Origin: Acidovorax sp.
GTDB taxonomy: Bacteria; Pseudomonadota; Gammaproteobacteria; Burkholderiales; Burkholderiaceae_C
DNA: 38,963 nt
Reading direction: 5' to 3'
Assembly: GCF_022763525.1 (NCBI RefSeq)
Contig: NZ_JALEGG010000056.1
Coordinates: forward strand, 1-38,963
Shown: one piece after another, positions 1 to 8,370 of the stretch
How positions within the stretch are numbered: the stretch's first letter is position 1
Layout of the letters: each line of letters opens with the position of its first letter
The notes under the pieces: model-generated
What the model was told of the DNA's origin: nothing
Seen by the model: the letters and a program-made list of their open reading frames with translations, nothing else
Databases searched by the model: none
Made by a program: the position numbers and the translations under genes

Positions 1-1056
1 GCGGGCAAGCCCATCGACAGCTACACGCAAAGCGACGTGACCAACCTGGCGCGGGTATTCACCGGCTACGACTACGACCAGTCGCAGAACACGCCCATTA
101 CCGTGCCGGGCACCACCCGCACCGTGCCCAGCACCACGTTCACCCGGCTGCCGATGGCGCTCAACGAGTCGCGCCACTCCACACTGGATGCCACGTTCCT
201 GGGCACCACCATTTCGGGCAACACGCCTGGCGCGGCCGCCCTCCAAACGGCACTGGACACGCTGTTCAACCACCCGAACGTGGGACCATTCATCGGCAAG
301 CAGCTCATCCAGCGCCTGGTTACCAGCAACCCCACGCCCGCCTATGTCGGGCGCGTGGCCGCTGCGTTCAACAACAACGGCGCGGGCGTGCGCGGCGACT
401 TGCGCGCCGTGGTCAAGGCCATCTTGCTGGACGACGAGGCGCGCGCACCGGCGGGCCTGACGCAACCGGGCTTTGGCAAGCTGCGCGAGCCCATGCTGCG
501 CTTCGTGCAGTGGGGGCGCACCTTCGGCATCAGCTCCGCACGCGGCAGCTGGAAGATCGGCAATCTGGGCGACCCGGGTTCACGCCTGGGCCAGAGCCCG
601 CTGCGCTCGCCCTCGGTGTTCAACTTTTTCCGCCCCGGCTATGTGCCGCCTTCCACCGCGCTCGCCACCAGCGGTGCCGTGGCCCCGGAATTCCAGCTGG
701 TCAACGAAAGCAGCGTGGGCGGCTACCTCAACTACATGCAGGGCGTCATTCGCAACGGCATCTGGGTGAACGGCCCCGACGTGCCCCACAACGCGAGCAC
801 GCCCAATGACGGCTTTGACATCAAGGCCAGCTACAGCAGCGAACTGGCGCTGGTGACCGACCCCGATGCGCTGGTGGCGCGAATCAACCTTCTGATGTGC
901 GCGGGGCAGCTTTCGGCCGCCACCGTCAAGCTGATCAGCGACGCGCTGAAGACCACCACCGTCACGGCATCCAGCAGCGACAACGCCAAGCTCGACCGCG
1001 TCAGCGCTGCCATCTTCCTGGTCATGGCTTCGGCCGAATACCTTGTCCAGAAGTAA
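1..1056 (+). CDS. DUF1800 family protein, C-terminal part (5' end outside window)
   Basis: The reading frame is open from base 1 and ends at TAA 1054-1056, so this is the last ~351 residues of a longer gene; the GTG at 37 is internal. The near-N-terminal TNLARVFTGYDYD, the central GKLREPMLRFVQWGR and SPSVFNFFRPGYVPPS are typical of DUF1800 proteins, whose biochemical function is not established. The next gene, 46 bases downstream on the same strand, encodes a DUF1501 protein; these two families are commonly encoded as a pair, so one transcript and a shared role, probably outside the cytoplasm, are likely. No catalytic residues can be assigned from the sequence. Confident in family, not in function. 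Confidence 0.85.
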   Translation, partial: AGKPIDSYTQSDVTNLARVFTGYDYDQSQNTPITVPGTTRTVPSTTFTRLPMALNESRHSTLDATFLGTTISGNTPGAAALQTALDTLFNHPNVGPFIGKQLIQRLVTSNPTPAYVGRVAAAFNNNGAGVRGDLRAVVKAILLDDEARAPAGLTQPGFGKLREPMLRFVQWGRTFGISSARGSWKIGNLGDPGSRLGQSPLRSPSVFNFFRPGYVPPSTALATSGAVAPEFQLVNESSVGGYLNYMQGVIRNGIWVNGPDVPHNASTPNDGFDIKASYSSELALVTDPDALVARINLLMCAGQLSAATVKLISDALKTTTVTASSSDNAKLDRVSAAIFLVMASAEYLVQK

Positions 1057-1102
1057 GCCACCGGGCTAACGATCGTCCCCAAATTTCCCTGTAGGCCCGC
1101 AC

Positions 1103-2560
1103 ATGCACCTGCTTCAACCCGAACTCCATTCGCGCCGCGCGTTCTTGCGCCGCTCTGCCCAGCTGGGACTGGCAGGCACCGCCCTGCCCTTTGCGCTCAA
1201 CCTGGCCGCGCTGGGCGAGGCTGCCGCGTTCACCGCCACCGACTACAAGGCCCTGGTGTGCGTATTTCTGTACGGCGGTAACGACTACGCCAACACGGTG
1301 GTCACGTATGACGACGCCAGCTACAACCGCTACAGCGCCATCCGCGGTGGCGGCGCCGGGCAGACAGCAGGCGGCATCGCGCTGGCCAAGTCCGATCTGA
1401 CGGCCACCCTGCTGAGCCCGACCACGCCCCTGCCAGGTGGGCGCCAATATGCGCTGCACCCGGCCATGACGGGGCTGGCGAGCCTGTTCAACAGCGGCAA
1501 GGCCGCCGTACAGCTCAACGTGGGGCCGCTGGTGGTGCCGCTCACCCGCGCGCAGTACAACAGCCCGGACCGCACCACCTACCCCATTCCTCCCAAGCTG
1601 TTTTCGCACAACGATCAGCAGTCGGTATGGCAGTCGTCCTCGCCCGAAGGCTCTACCGTGGGCTGGGGCGGCAACATCGGCGACCTGGCGCTGTCTTCCA
1701 ACGGCAACTCGCTGTTCACCTGCATTTCGGTCACGGGCAACGCGGTGTTCCTGTCGGGCGACTCGGCGCTGCAATACCAGGTCAGCACCAACGGCGCCGT
1801 GGCCATCAATGGCGTGAAGAACAACGTGTATGGCTCCACCGCCGTGCGCACGGCACTCACCTCGCTCATCCAGCAGTCCAGCAACCAGATCCTGGAGAAC
1901 GAATACAACCGCGTCACCGCCCGTGCCATCGCGGCAGAAAGCCAGATCACCGGCGGGCTGGCGGGGGTGAGCCTGTCCACCGCCTTCCCCGGCAGCAACT
2001 CGCTGGCCGACCAGCTCAAGATGGTGGCCCGCCTGATCGGCGCGCGCAACGCGCTGGGCAGCAAGCGCCAAGTGTTCCTGGTGTCGCTGGGCGGGTTTGA
2101 CCTGCACGACAACCTGATCTCCCAGCAGCCCGGGCTGATGCAGCGCGTGAGCGAAGCGATGACCGCCTTCTACAACGCTACCGTGGAGCTGGGCGTGGCG
2201 GACAAGGTGACGGCCTTCACTGCCTCGGACTTCGGCCGCACGCTCAGTTCCAACGGCGATGGTTCGGACCACGGCTGGGGCAGCCACCATCTCATGGTGG
2301 GCGGCGCCGTGAAGGGCAAAGCCTTCTACGGCAGCGCGCCGCCAGTCAGCATCACCAACACCGCCGCGCCCGAGGACCAGTGGCACGTGGGCCAGGGCCG
2401 CCTGCTGCCCACCACCTCGGTGGACCAATACGCGGCCACCCTGGCCAAGTGGTTTGGCGTGGCCGACGGCGAGATGGCCAGCGTGCTGCCCAACATTGCG
2501 CACTTTGGCGCCGCCGCTGGGCGGCCGGACTACCCGGTGGACCTGGGCTTCATGGCCTGA
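1103..2560 (+). CDS. DUF1501 family protein with twin-arginine-like signal
   Basis: This 485-residue protein begins with a signal sequence in which a double arginine (RRAFLRRSAQLG, about residues 11-22) precedes a hydrophobic stretch ending near AAAFTATDY. That pattern fits export by the Tat system, usual for DUF1501 proteins. The mature N-terminus KALVCVFLYGGNDYANT and the later FDLHDN and TAFTASDFGRT (about residues 330-380) are hallmarks of the family, which is distantly related to sulfatase/alkaline-phosphatase folds. The substrate is unknown. It lies 46 bases after the DUF1800 stop and is probably co-transcribed with it. A 98-base gap separates it from the NADH dehydrogenase gene. Confidence 0.88.
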   Translation: MHLLQPELHSRRAFLRRSAQLGLAGTALPFALNLAALGEAAAFTATDYKALVCVFLYGGNDYANTVVTYDDASYNRYSAIRGGGAGQTAGGIALAKSDLTATLLSPTTPLPGGRQYALHPAMTGLASLFNSGKAAVQLNVGPLVVPLTRAQYNSPDRTTYPIPPKLFSHNDQQSVWQSSSPEGSTVGWGGNIGDLALSSNGNSLFTCISVTGNAVFLSGDSALQYQVSTNGAVAINGVKNNVYGSTAVRTALTSLIQQSSNQILENEYNRVTARAIAAESQITGGLAGVSLSTAFPGSNSLADQLKMVARLIGARNALGSKRQVFLVSLGGFDLHDNLISQQPGLMQRVSEAMTAFYNATVELGVADKVTAFTASDFGRTLSSNGDGSDHGWGSHHLMVGGAVKGKAFYGSAPPVSITNTAAPEDQWHVGQGRLLPTTSVDQYAATLAKWFGVADGEMASVLPNIAHFGAAAGRPDYPVDLGFMA

Positions 2561-2646
2561 AGGGGGCACATGCTGCACTGCCGCGCGCAGGCGCACGCTG
2601 ACACACAAAGGGCGCCATCGCCCGCCCTGGGTGCAGCGGCCGCCCC

Positions 2647-2652
2647 AATAAT
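2647..2652 (+). promoter_or_regulatory. possible -10 element placing the ndh transcript start at its ATG
   Basis: AATAAT lies exactly six bases upstream of the ATG at 2659, in otherwise GC-rich DNA. If used as a -10 box, transcription would begin at or next to the start codon, giving a leaderless or near-leaderless mRNA. No Shine-Dalgarno sequence is visible in the six intervening bases CGCGGGG-like run. No good -35 was found. This is inferred from spacing only. Confidence 0.35.
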
Positions 2653-2658
2653 GCGGGG

Positions 2659-4077
2659 ATGACCTCAGTGACCCCTCCCGCACGGCCCCGGATTGTCATC
2701 ATCGGTTGCGGCTTTGGTGGCCTGGAAGCGGCCCGCGCCCTGCGCAGCGCGCCGGTGGACGTGACCGTGGTGGACCGCACCAACCACCACCTTTTCCAGC
2801 CCCTGCTCTACCAGGTGGCCACCGCAGGGCTGTCAGCCCCCGCCATCGCGGCACCCATCCGGCACCTGTTCCGGCGCCAGGCCAATGCCACGGTGCTGCT
2901 GGGCGAAGTGGTGCGCATCGACGTTCAGGCGCGCGCTGTGCACTTGAAGGACGGGCTGGCGCTGCCGTACGACCACCTCATCGTGGCCGCGGGGGCGGCG
3001 CACAGCTATTTCGGCAACGACCAATGGGCGCCCTATGCGCCGGGGCTCAAGACGCTGGACGATGCGTTTGACATTCGCGGCCGCATCTTGCTGGCCTTCG
3101 AGGCAGCCGAGAAGGAGCCCGAGCCGCAGCGCCGGGCAGACTGGCTGACCTTCGTGGTCATCGGCGGCGGGCCGACGGGCGTGGAAATGGCGGGTACCCT
3201 GGCCGAGATCGCCCGCCATACGCTGCCTGGGGAGTTCCGCAACATCGACCCGGCGACCGCGCGCGTGATCCTGCTGGAGGGCAGCGACCGCGTGATGCAG
3301 TCCATGCCGCCCACGCTGAGCCAGCGCGCGCAGGAGCAGCTGGAAAAGCTGGGCGTGGACGTGCGGGTCAACGCCCGCGTCACAGCCATTGATGAAGACG
3401 GTCTCACCGTGCAGAAACCTGCTGCCGGCCTGCCACCGGGCGAGACCCGAGCCGCCGACAGCTACCGCATCCGCAGCAAGTGCATCATCTGGGGCGCGGG
3501 CGTGGCCGCCTCGCCCCTGGGCCGGCAGCTGGCCGAGAGCACCGGCGCCACCGTGGACCGCGCAGGCCGCGTGGTGGTGGAGCCCGACCTGAGCCTGGCC
3601 TCGCAGCCAGAGATCAGCGTCATCGGCGACTTGGCCGCCGCCAAGAGCCATACGCCCGGCCAGGAGCCCCTGCCGGTGCCGGGGGTTTCGCCCGCGGCCA
3701 AGCAGATGGGCCGTGCCGCTGCGGCCAACATCCTGCGGCGCATCGCGGGGCAAGAGACGGCGGCATTCCGCTACCGCGACTATGGCAATCTGGCCACCAT
3801 CGGCCGCAACTCCGCCGTGGTGGACCTGGCCTCGCCCCTAGGGCCGGTGCGGTTCTCAGGTTATTTCGCGTGGCTGTTCTGGCTGTTCGCGCATGTGTTC
3901 TTCCTTATCGGCTTTCGCAACCGCGTGGTGGTGCTGATGGACTGGGCCTGGGCGTACTGGACCTTTGCGCGCCAGGCGCGGGTGGTGACGGGCCTGGCCT
4001 CTACACCCGTGCAAGCCGGCGCGTCGGCGAGCGAGGTGGCTGCGGCAGAAGCGGCACACAAGGGGCCTGCGGCGTGA
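2659..4077 (+). CDS. ndh: NADH dehydrogenase type II (NAD(P)/FAD-dependent oxidoreductase)
   Basis: A 472-residue flavoprotein of the NDH-2 family, which oxidises NADH and passes electrons to membrane quinone without pumping protons. The FAD-binding dinucleotide motif GCGFGGLEAAR is at about residues 16-26, followed by the family pattern NHHLFQPLLYQVATAGL. A second nucleotide fold, VVIGGGPTGVEMAG, is near residue 170. The FAD-contact segment ISVIGDLAA is near residue 320. A hydrophobic aromatic C-terminal segment (about residues 400-430) is the likely membrane anchor. The length fits the family. The ATG at 2659 is chosen because the ATG at 2651 is out of frame. The gene is flanked by convergent genes downstream and seems monocistronic. 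Confidence 0.9.
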   Translation: MTSVTPPARPRIVIIGCGFGGLEAARALRSAPVDVTVVDRTNHHLFQPLLYQVATAGLSAPAIAAPIRHLFRRQANATVLLGEVVRIDVQARAVHLKDGLALPYDHLIVAAGAAHSYFGNDQWAPYAPGLKTLDDAFDIRGRILLAFEAAEKEPEPQRRADWLTFVVIGGGPTGVEMAGTLAEIARHTLPGEFRNIDPATARVILLEGSDRVMQSMPPTLSQRAQEQLEKLGVDVRVNARVTAIDEDGLTVQKPAAGLPPGETRAADSYRIRSKCIIWGAGVAASPLGRQLAESTGATVDRAGRVVVEPDLSLASQPEISVIGDLAAAKSHTPGQEPLPVPGVSPAAKQMGRAAAANILRRIAGQETAAFRYRDYGNLATIGRNSAVVDLASPLGPVRFSGYFAWLFWLFAHVFFLIGFRNRVVVLMDWAWAYWTFARQARVVTGLASTPVQAGASASEVAAAEAAHKGPAA

Positions 4078-4195
4078 GCCGCCGGCCCTGAGCCCGCACA
4101 GAGGACCTGGCGCCACCAGGACGCCCGCGCAGGCTTCAGGACCCCGGCGCGCTCAGGGCAGGGCAGGCGCTGGCAACAACACGCCGGAAAGTTTG

Positions 4196-4214
4196 GCCCC
4201 GGGTGGTCCGGGGC
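4196..4214. terminator. stem-loop between convergent ndh and lipoprotein genes
   Basis: GCCCCGG (4196-4202) and CCGGGGC (4208-4214) form a 7-bp GC stem with a 5-base loop in the 146-base convergent gap. Neither side has a long T-run, so it is at best a weak or factor-assisted terminator for the minus-strand operon that ends at 4224. Nothing else was identified between 4078 and 4195. Confidence 0.4.
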
Positions 4215-4223
4215 AAAAGGAGC

Positions 4224-4916
4224 TCAGTCGCCCAGACTGTCCACCCAGTCGCCCAGCTCGCGTGCGGCTTGCGTGGAGGCTTGCGCCAGCGCTGCCACGC
4301 CGCCCGCCGCATCGGCACTGCGCGCGGGCGTACGCACCGCAAACACGCGCTGGCCCCGCAGCGTTTCGCCCGCGCGTGTCAGGTCGACCATGGTGGCGCG
4401 CAGGCGCACCACGGCGGCACTGTCGGTGGCACTGGTGAAGACGTGGCTGAATTCTTCGATCTCCACGCGCAGCACGGGCGGCAGCTTGCCCCCACGGGCC
4501 GCATCGCGCGCGAGGGCGGCGCCGTCTTCCGCTTTCAGGATGGCGCGGCGCTGGCCGAGCTGTTCGCGCAGGCGCTGCTGCACCAGTTGCGCGGGCGGCT
4601 GGCTCCAGCGGGCCTGGCTGTAGGGACGCAGCTGCTGCGCGTCGGCATAGGCCAGGCGGTAGAGCACGGCGTTGCTGCCGTCCGGCAGGCCCGGCGCTTC
4701 CACTTCGGCCAAGCCCAGCGGCTGCAGCGAAGCGGCGCGATCGCCCGGAGAGGGCGCCGCCGTGAGAGGACCGAAGTCGTACATCACCGGGCGCGAAGGC
4801 GGCGTGGGCAAGGCGGAGCAGCCCGCCAGCACCAAAGCGAGCACGCCCGCACCGAGGTTCTTCCAAAAAAAGGGTCTAGCGCTTGTCGGATGTGCGCAGG
4901 CAGCTATATTTTTCAT
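4224..4916 (-). CDS. ABC-type transport auxiliary lipoprotein (PqiC-like)
   Basis: A 230-residue predicted lipoprotein. The hydrophobic stretch GAGVLALVLAGC supplies a lipobox LAGC with the lipidated Cys near residue 33. The mature part (YDFGPL, LAEVEAPGLPDGSNAVLYRLAYAD, SQARWSQPPAQLVQQRLREQL) matches the auxiliary-lipoprotein family that partners MCE transporters such as Pqi. It is last in the four-gene operon, 27 bases after the MCE stop, with Shine-Dalgarno AGAGGA five bases before the ATG. Its unusually long n-region MKNIAACAHPTSARP is encoded by a copy of the dispersed intergenic repeat (4867-4916), so the repeat has become coding sequence. No good downstream start exists that would keep a normal signal peptide. 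Confidence 0.85.
   Translation of the reverse strand: MKNIAACAHPTSARPFFWKNLGAGVLALVLAGCSALPTPPSRPVMYDFGPLTAAPSPGDRAASLQPLGLAEVEAPGLPDGSNAVLYRLAYADAQQLRPYSQARWSQPPAQLVQQRLREQLGQRRAILKAEDGAALARDAARGGKLPPVLRVEIEEFSHVFTSATDSAAVVRLRATMVDLTRAGETLRGQRVFAVRTPARSADAAGGVAALAQASTQAARELGDWVDSLGD
4867..4916. repeat. dispersed AGCGCTTG palindrome family, copy 1 (coding)
   Basis: The plus strand reads TCTAGCGCTTGTC, then a degenerate right arm GTGCGCAGG and CAGCTATATTTTT, the same order as copies 3, 5 and 6 (17316, 30094, 34492). This copy is translated on the minus strand as the first residues of the lipoprotein gene. The A/T-rich edge provides the ATG and the AAA-AAT codons. Confidence 0.75.
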
Positions 4917-4943
4917 AGTATTCCTCTTGCACCGATGCCTTCG

Positions 4944-5909
4944 TCAGGGGGCCGCAAACCCCGGCTCGCCGGGCCCGGGTGGAATCCGGCCCGAGCCGTA
5001 AATGAACAACTGCGGGTTGTCGGACACGCCCCCGGCCGTGCGGCTGAGCGTGCGGGCCGCGCGCGAGGTGTCGTCGGCTGCGCGGTTCAGGCGCGGCAGC
5101 GTGGTGGTGCTGAACTGATCGGCCGCGCGGGCGAGCGATTGCGTGCCGATCGTGATCTGGTCGATGGGGCCGCCCTCGGCCCCCAGGCGCTGCGTGGTCT
5201 TGCTCACGTCGGCCGCCAGCGCCGACACACTGGTGCCCGCCTGCTGCAGCGCCTGCAGCGTCTTGCGCGCATCCGTGGCCAGGGGGGGCAGCGCGGCCAG
5301 TGCCGGGTCCAGCCGCTGGGCCACGGTGGTGTCCAGCCGCTGGGTGAGCGTATTCACGCTGCCGGCGGCCTGCGCGATGTTGGACAGAGCCTCGGAGAGT
5401 TTTTGCTGGTTGCCGTCGCCCAGCACCTGGTTGATGCGGCGTGTGGCTTCCTCCACCTGCGTGAGGATGGCAGGGGCCTGCTCGGCCAGCTTGCCAAAGG
5501 GCGAGGCCTTGAGCGGCAGGCGCGGCAGGCCGCTGGGGCCGGGCGGCAGCTCGGGGTAGGGCTTGTCGGCATCGTCCAGCTGCACGTGGGCCAGGCCTGT
5601 CACGCCCTGGTAGCCCAGCACGGCAAAAGTGGTGGGGCTGATCGGCGCCTGCTCGTTGACGGCGATGCGGATGAGCACGTTGCCCGTCACCTGCGGGTCA
5701 AAGCCGATGCGCGTGACCTTGCCCACGGCCACGCCTTTGTAGCGCACAGCGGCCTGAGGCTGCAAGCCGCTCACACCGTCCTTGGTGGACAGCTCGTACT
5801 GCTCGTAGTTGGCGTTGTCGCGCGTGAGCCAGATGGCCAGGCCCGCCAGCATGGCGGCCACCACCAGCACGAAGATGCCTGCGGCGAGGGCGTGGGATTT
5901 GTTTTCCAT
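4944..5909 (-). CDS. MlaD/MCE family lipid-transport protein
   Basis: A 321-residue single-pass MCE protein. The N-terminal segment ALAAGIFVLVVAAMLAGLAIWL (split here as about residues 8-29) is the membrane anchor. The MCE domain follows: DGVSGLQPQAAVRYKGV and AVGKVTRIGF are the family core, and YQGVTGLAHVQL comes next. The remaining ~180 residues are helical, Ala/Gln/Thr-rich and probably coiled coil, as in MCE proteins that form periplasmic bridges. Its ATG overlaps the ATPase TGA by one base (5909), indicating translational coupling. Known members bind and shuttle phospholipids between the membranes. The protein is longer than E. coli MlaD and resembles the PqiC-lipoprotein-associated subtype rather than the canonical mlaFEDCB system. 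Confidence 0.9.
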   Translation of the reverse strand: MENKSHALAAGIFVLVVAAMLAGLAIWLTRDNANYEQYELSTKDGVSGLQPQAAVRYKGVAVGKVTRIGFDPQVTGNVLIRIAVNEQAPISPTTFAVLGYQGVTGLAHVQLDDADKPYPELPPGPSGLPRLPLKASPFGKLAEQAPAILTQVEEATRRINQVLGDGNQQKLSEALSNIAQAAGSVNTLTQRLDTTVAQRLDPALAALPPLATDARKTLQALQQAGTSVSALAADVSKTTQRLGAEGGPIDQITIGTQSLARAADQFSTTTLPRLNRAADDTSRAARTLSRTAGGVSDNPQLFIYGSGRIPPGPGEPGFAAP

Positions 5910-6790
5910 CAGGTGGGTTCCTTGTCGGGCGTGGGCGCGGTGGCTGCGACCTGCGCTGCCACGGCGTGCTCCACGGATTGCACCGGGGCCATGGCGCGCT
6001 GGCCACGTTCGCCCAGGAAGAAATGTTCGATGAACGGGTGCTTGAAGTGCGCCACCTCGTGCGGCGGTCCCGTGACGATGACCTTCTTGTCGGCCAACAC
6101 GGCCACGCGGGTGCTGAGGGCAAACAGCGTATCGAGGTCGTGCGTGACCATCACCACCGTGAGGCCCAGCGCCGCCCGCAGCTCGCGCAGCAGCGCGCAG
6201 AAGTCGTCGGAGCTGCTCGGGTCCAGTCCCGCCGTGGGTTCGTCGAGCAGCAACAGCGGCGGGTCCATGATCAGCGCCCGCGCCAGCGCCACGCGCTTGA
6301 CCATGCCGCCCGAAAGATCCGCCGGCATGCGCGTGGCATGTTCGGGCTTGAGGCCCACCATCTGCAGCTTGACCATGGCCGCGTCGCGCACCAGGTCGGC
6401 CGGCAGCGTGCCCTGCTCGCGCAGCGCAAACGCCACGTTGTCGAGCACATTGAAGGCCGAGAACAGCGCGCCGTGCTGGAACAGCATGCCCACGCGGCTG
6501 GCCGCGCCCTCACGCCCCATTTCGGACGCGGGCCGGCCCAGCACCGTGACGCTGCCGCGCGCCGGCCGCGCCAGCCCCAGGATCTGGCGCAGCAGCACCG
6601 TCTTGCCCGTGCCCGAGCCCCCCACCAGCGACAGCATCTCGCCGCGCTGCACCGTGAAGTTCAGGTCCTGGTGCACGGTGAAGACTTCGCTGCCCTTGCC
6701 GAACTGCGTCCACAGGCCCTGCACGTCCACGATGGGCGGCTCCCCCGGCGCGACAGCAATGTGCTCGGGTTTGGCGATTCGTTCTGTCAT
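5909..6790 (-). CDS. Mla-type ABC transporter ATP-binding protein
   Basis: A 293-residue ATPase of the MlaF type. The Walker A sequence GGSGTGKTVLLRQ, the ABC signature LSGGMVKRVALARAL and the Walker B LLLLDEPTAGLDP are all present, and THDLDTLFALS contains the switch His. The frame continues upstream to an ATG at 6847, but conserved sequence starts at MTERIAKPE, so the ATG at 6790 is preferred; the extra 19 residues look non-conserved. The C-terminal ~30 residues (after HFFLGERGQRAM) form a low-complexity tail. A 175-base gap separates it from the upstream permease gene. That gap holds a repeat element, which is unusual within such an operon. Confidence 0.88.
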   Translation of the reverse strand: MTERIAKPEHIAVAPGEPPIVDVQGLWTQFGKGSEVFTVHQDLNFTVQRGEMLSLVGGSGTGKTVLLRQILGLARPARGSVTVLGRPASEMGREGAASRVGMLFQHGALFSAFNVLDNVAFALREQGTLPADLVRDAAMVKLQMVGLKPEHATRMPADLSGGMVKRVALARALIMDPPLLLLDEPTAGLDPSSSDDFCALLRELRAALGLTVVMVTHDLDTLFALSTRVAVLADKKVIVTGPPHEVAHFKHPFIEHFFLGERGQRAMAPVQSVEHAVAAQVAATAPTPDKEPT

Positions 6791-6868
6791 GGCTTCACCA
6801 CCCCATCCACCAACAACGCCGCAGCGCTCGAGACTCGCGCGCCCCAACCCAGCGGCCGCCGCGCAAGG

Positions 6869-6961
6869 GCCTCCCCGCCGCGCTGGCGGCGTCCCCCTTC
6901 CCGAATCACGCAGTGATTCGAGAGAAGGGGGAAGCGGCGAAGCCGCTCAGGGGGATGCCTC
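6869..6961 (-). repeat. stop-codon-proximal hairpin repeat, family B copy 1
   Basis: Read on the minus strand, 11 bases after the permease TGA, the sequence is CCCCCTGAGCGGCTTCGCCG, then GCTTCCCCC, a small palindrome around TCACTGCGTGA, GAAGGGGGA and a GCCGCCAGCGCGGCG hairpin. The first part forms an AGCGGC/GCCGCT stem with a three-base loop. CCCCCTTC pairs with GAAGGGGG. Two more copies lie at 19408 and 21131. Confidence 0.75.
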
Positions 6962-6965
6962 ATCT

Positions 6966-8096
6966 TCATATACCAATGTTCTTGAACGCCACCGCAAACA
7001 GCGCGTCCACGATGATGACCATGGTGATCGAAGTGACCACCGACGCGGTCGTTCCCTCGCCCAGGCTTTGCGTGTTGGGCTTCACGCGCAGGCCCCAGTG
7101 GCAGCCGATGAGCGCGATGAAGGCACCGAACACCACCGACTTGGCCATGGCCAGGCCGAGGTTGCCGATCTTGACGGCCGCGGGCAGCGCCTGCACGAAG
7201 TAAGCGGGCGAGATACCCATGGAGATGTCCGCCGCCAGCATGCCGCCCGCCAAGGCGGCCAGGGTGGTCCATACGCTGATGAGCGGCATGGCCAGCGCGA
7301 GTGCGATGGTGCGCGGCATGACCAGCCGAAAGCCGTGCGGAATGCCCATCACCCGCATCGCATCGAGCTCCTCGGTCACGCGCATCACACCGATCTGCGC
7401 CGTGATGGCCGAGCCCGAACGCCCCGCCACCAGGATGGCCGCCAGCATCGGGCCCAGCTCGCGGATCAGCGAAATGCCCAGGATGTTGACGATGAACGAT
7501 TCGGCGCCGAACTGCCGCAGCTGCAGGCTCATGAGGTAGGCCAGCACCACACCGATGAGGAACCCCACCAGCGCCGTGATGGGTAGCGCCGTGGCCCCCA
7601 TGCGGTACAGGTGGCCGGACACGTCGCGCCACGGCCCGCGGCGCGGTGCGCGGACGAGTCGGGCCAGATCAAGCACCAGGCGGCCCACCATTTCGAGCAT
7701 GTGGCGCGCGTGGTCCACGGCGTGCAGCACCAGCACGCCAAGGTGGTCGACCTGCTGGCCCAGCCGCCAGGGCTCCGGCGCTGGCGGCTGGGCGGTAGCG
7801 GTGAACTCGGCCACGCGCGCCAGCATGGCGCGCTGCGCATCGGTGCAGGCCAGCTGGGCGGGCCAGTCGTGCTGCCACTGGTTCCACAACAGCTGCGCGC
7901 CCACATGGTCCAGCCACCGCAGCTCGCGCAAGTCCCACGCCAGCGCGGCCCCGGCGGGCAGATCGCGCAACTGGTCCGACAAAACCCGCCATTGCGCACG
8001 GCTGCCCAGCTCGGCCGCCCCCCAGCGCCCATGCAGCTGCGCGCACGGCCCCTGGGGCGTATCGGTGCGAACGATGCGAGGTGCGTGGTCGGTCAT
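6966..8096 (-). CDS. MlaE family lipid ABC transporter permease with N-terminal STAS-like domain
   Basis: A 376-residue protein. The first ~110 residues (GRWGAAELGSRAQW, LAWDLRELRWLDHVGAQLLW) resemble a STAS domain. The rest is an MlaE permease with LVGFLIGVVLAYLMSLQLR, the family signature RELGPMLAAILVAGRSGSA and VTEELDAMRVMGI. It forms the transmembrane channel of the lipid transporter with the downstream ATPase and MCE protein. The STAS fusion takes the place of a separate MlaB subunit. The frame is open to a start at 8156 and also has an ATG at 8138; 8096 (MTDHAPRIV) is chosen because the extra residues look like repeat-derived leader. No candidate has a strong ribosome-binding site, so the start is uncertain by 14-20 residues. 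Confidence 0.85.
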   Translation of the reverse strand: MTDHAPRIVRTDTPQGPCAQLHGRWGAAELGSRAQWRVLSDQLRDLPAGAALAWDLRELRWLDHVGAQLLWNQWQHDWPAQLACTDAQRAMLARVAEFTATAQPPAPEPWRLGQQVDHLGVLVLHAVDHARHMLEMVGRLVLDLARLVRAPRRGPWRDVSGHLYRMGATALPITALVGFLIGVVLAYLMSLQLRQFGAESFIVNILGISLIRELGPMLAAILVAGRSGSAITAQIGVMRVTEELDAMRVMGIPHGFRLVMPRTIALALAMPLISVWTTLAALAGGMLAADISMGISPAYFVQALPAAVKIGNLGLAMAKSVVFGAFIALIGCHWGLRVKPNTQSLGEGTTASVVTSITMVIIVDALFAVAFKNIGI

Positions 8097-8226
8097 GGAC
8101 ACGGCGGCGCGGCCGCCAGGAATGAAGTGAGCGAGCATGGTAGCGGAGCGCAACACCCCGCAGGCGTAGGATTTGCGCGCGCAGCGGAGGCGGGGCCCGC
8201 CGACGCGGACCCGCTGCCCGTGAAAT

Positions 8227-8288
8227 AAATATCAAACAAGCCCGCAGGACAATACACATCAGCGCAAGCCGCTAGATTTTTGATAGCA
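8227..8288. repeat. dispersed AGCGCTTG palindrome family, divergent copy 2
   Basis: The minus strand reads GCTATCAAAAATCTAGC, GGCTTGCGCTGATG, a short spacer and CTGCGGGCTTGTTTGATA. The layout (AT-rich GCTATCAAA edge, GCTTGCGC arm, GGGCTTG arm, TTTGATA edge) is that of the family, but the arms have drifted. It lies between the divergent permease and GMC genes and may overlap their promoters. Confidence 0.5.
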
Positions 8289-8370
8289 ACCCGCACAATC
8301 CCTGTCGACACACCGGTTTCGATCCGCACAATGGCGCACCATCCATCCCTTGCTGCCCCGTGCCGAGCCC

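Noticed and set aside
1022..2683. A 553-codon minus-strand frame opposite DUF1501
   Set aside because: It has no recognisable motif and is antisense to a well-supported gene.
4203..7586. A 1127-codon open frame on the plus strand across the lipid-transporter operon
   Set aside because: It is antisense to four genes with clear motifs. Its translation is Arg/His/Gln-rich and has no domain, as expected for a shadow frame in GC-rich DNA.
8093..8329. A 78-codon minus-strand frame including AIKNLAACADVYCP
   Set aside because: It is a translation of the divergent repeat copy 2 and overlaps the permease start; the likeness to the lipoprotein N-terminus comes from the shared repeat.
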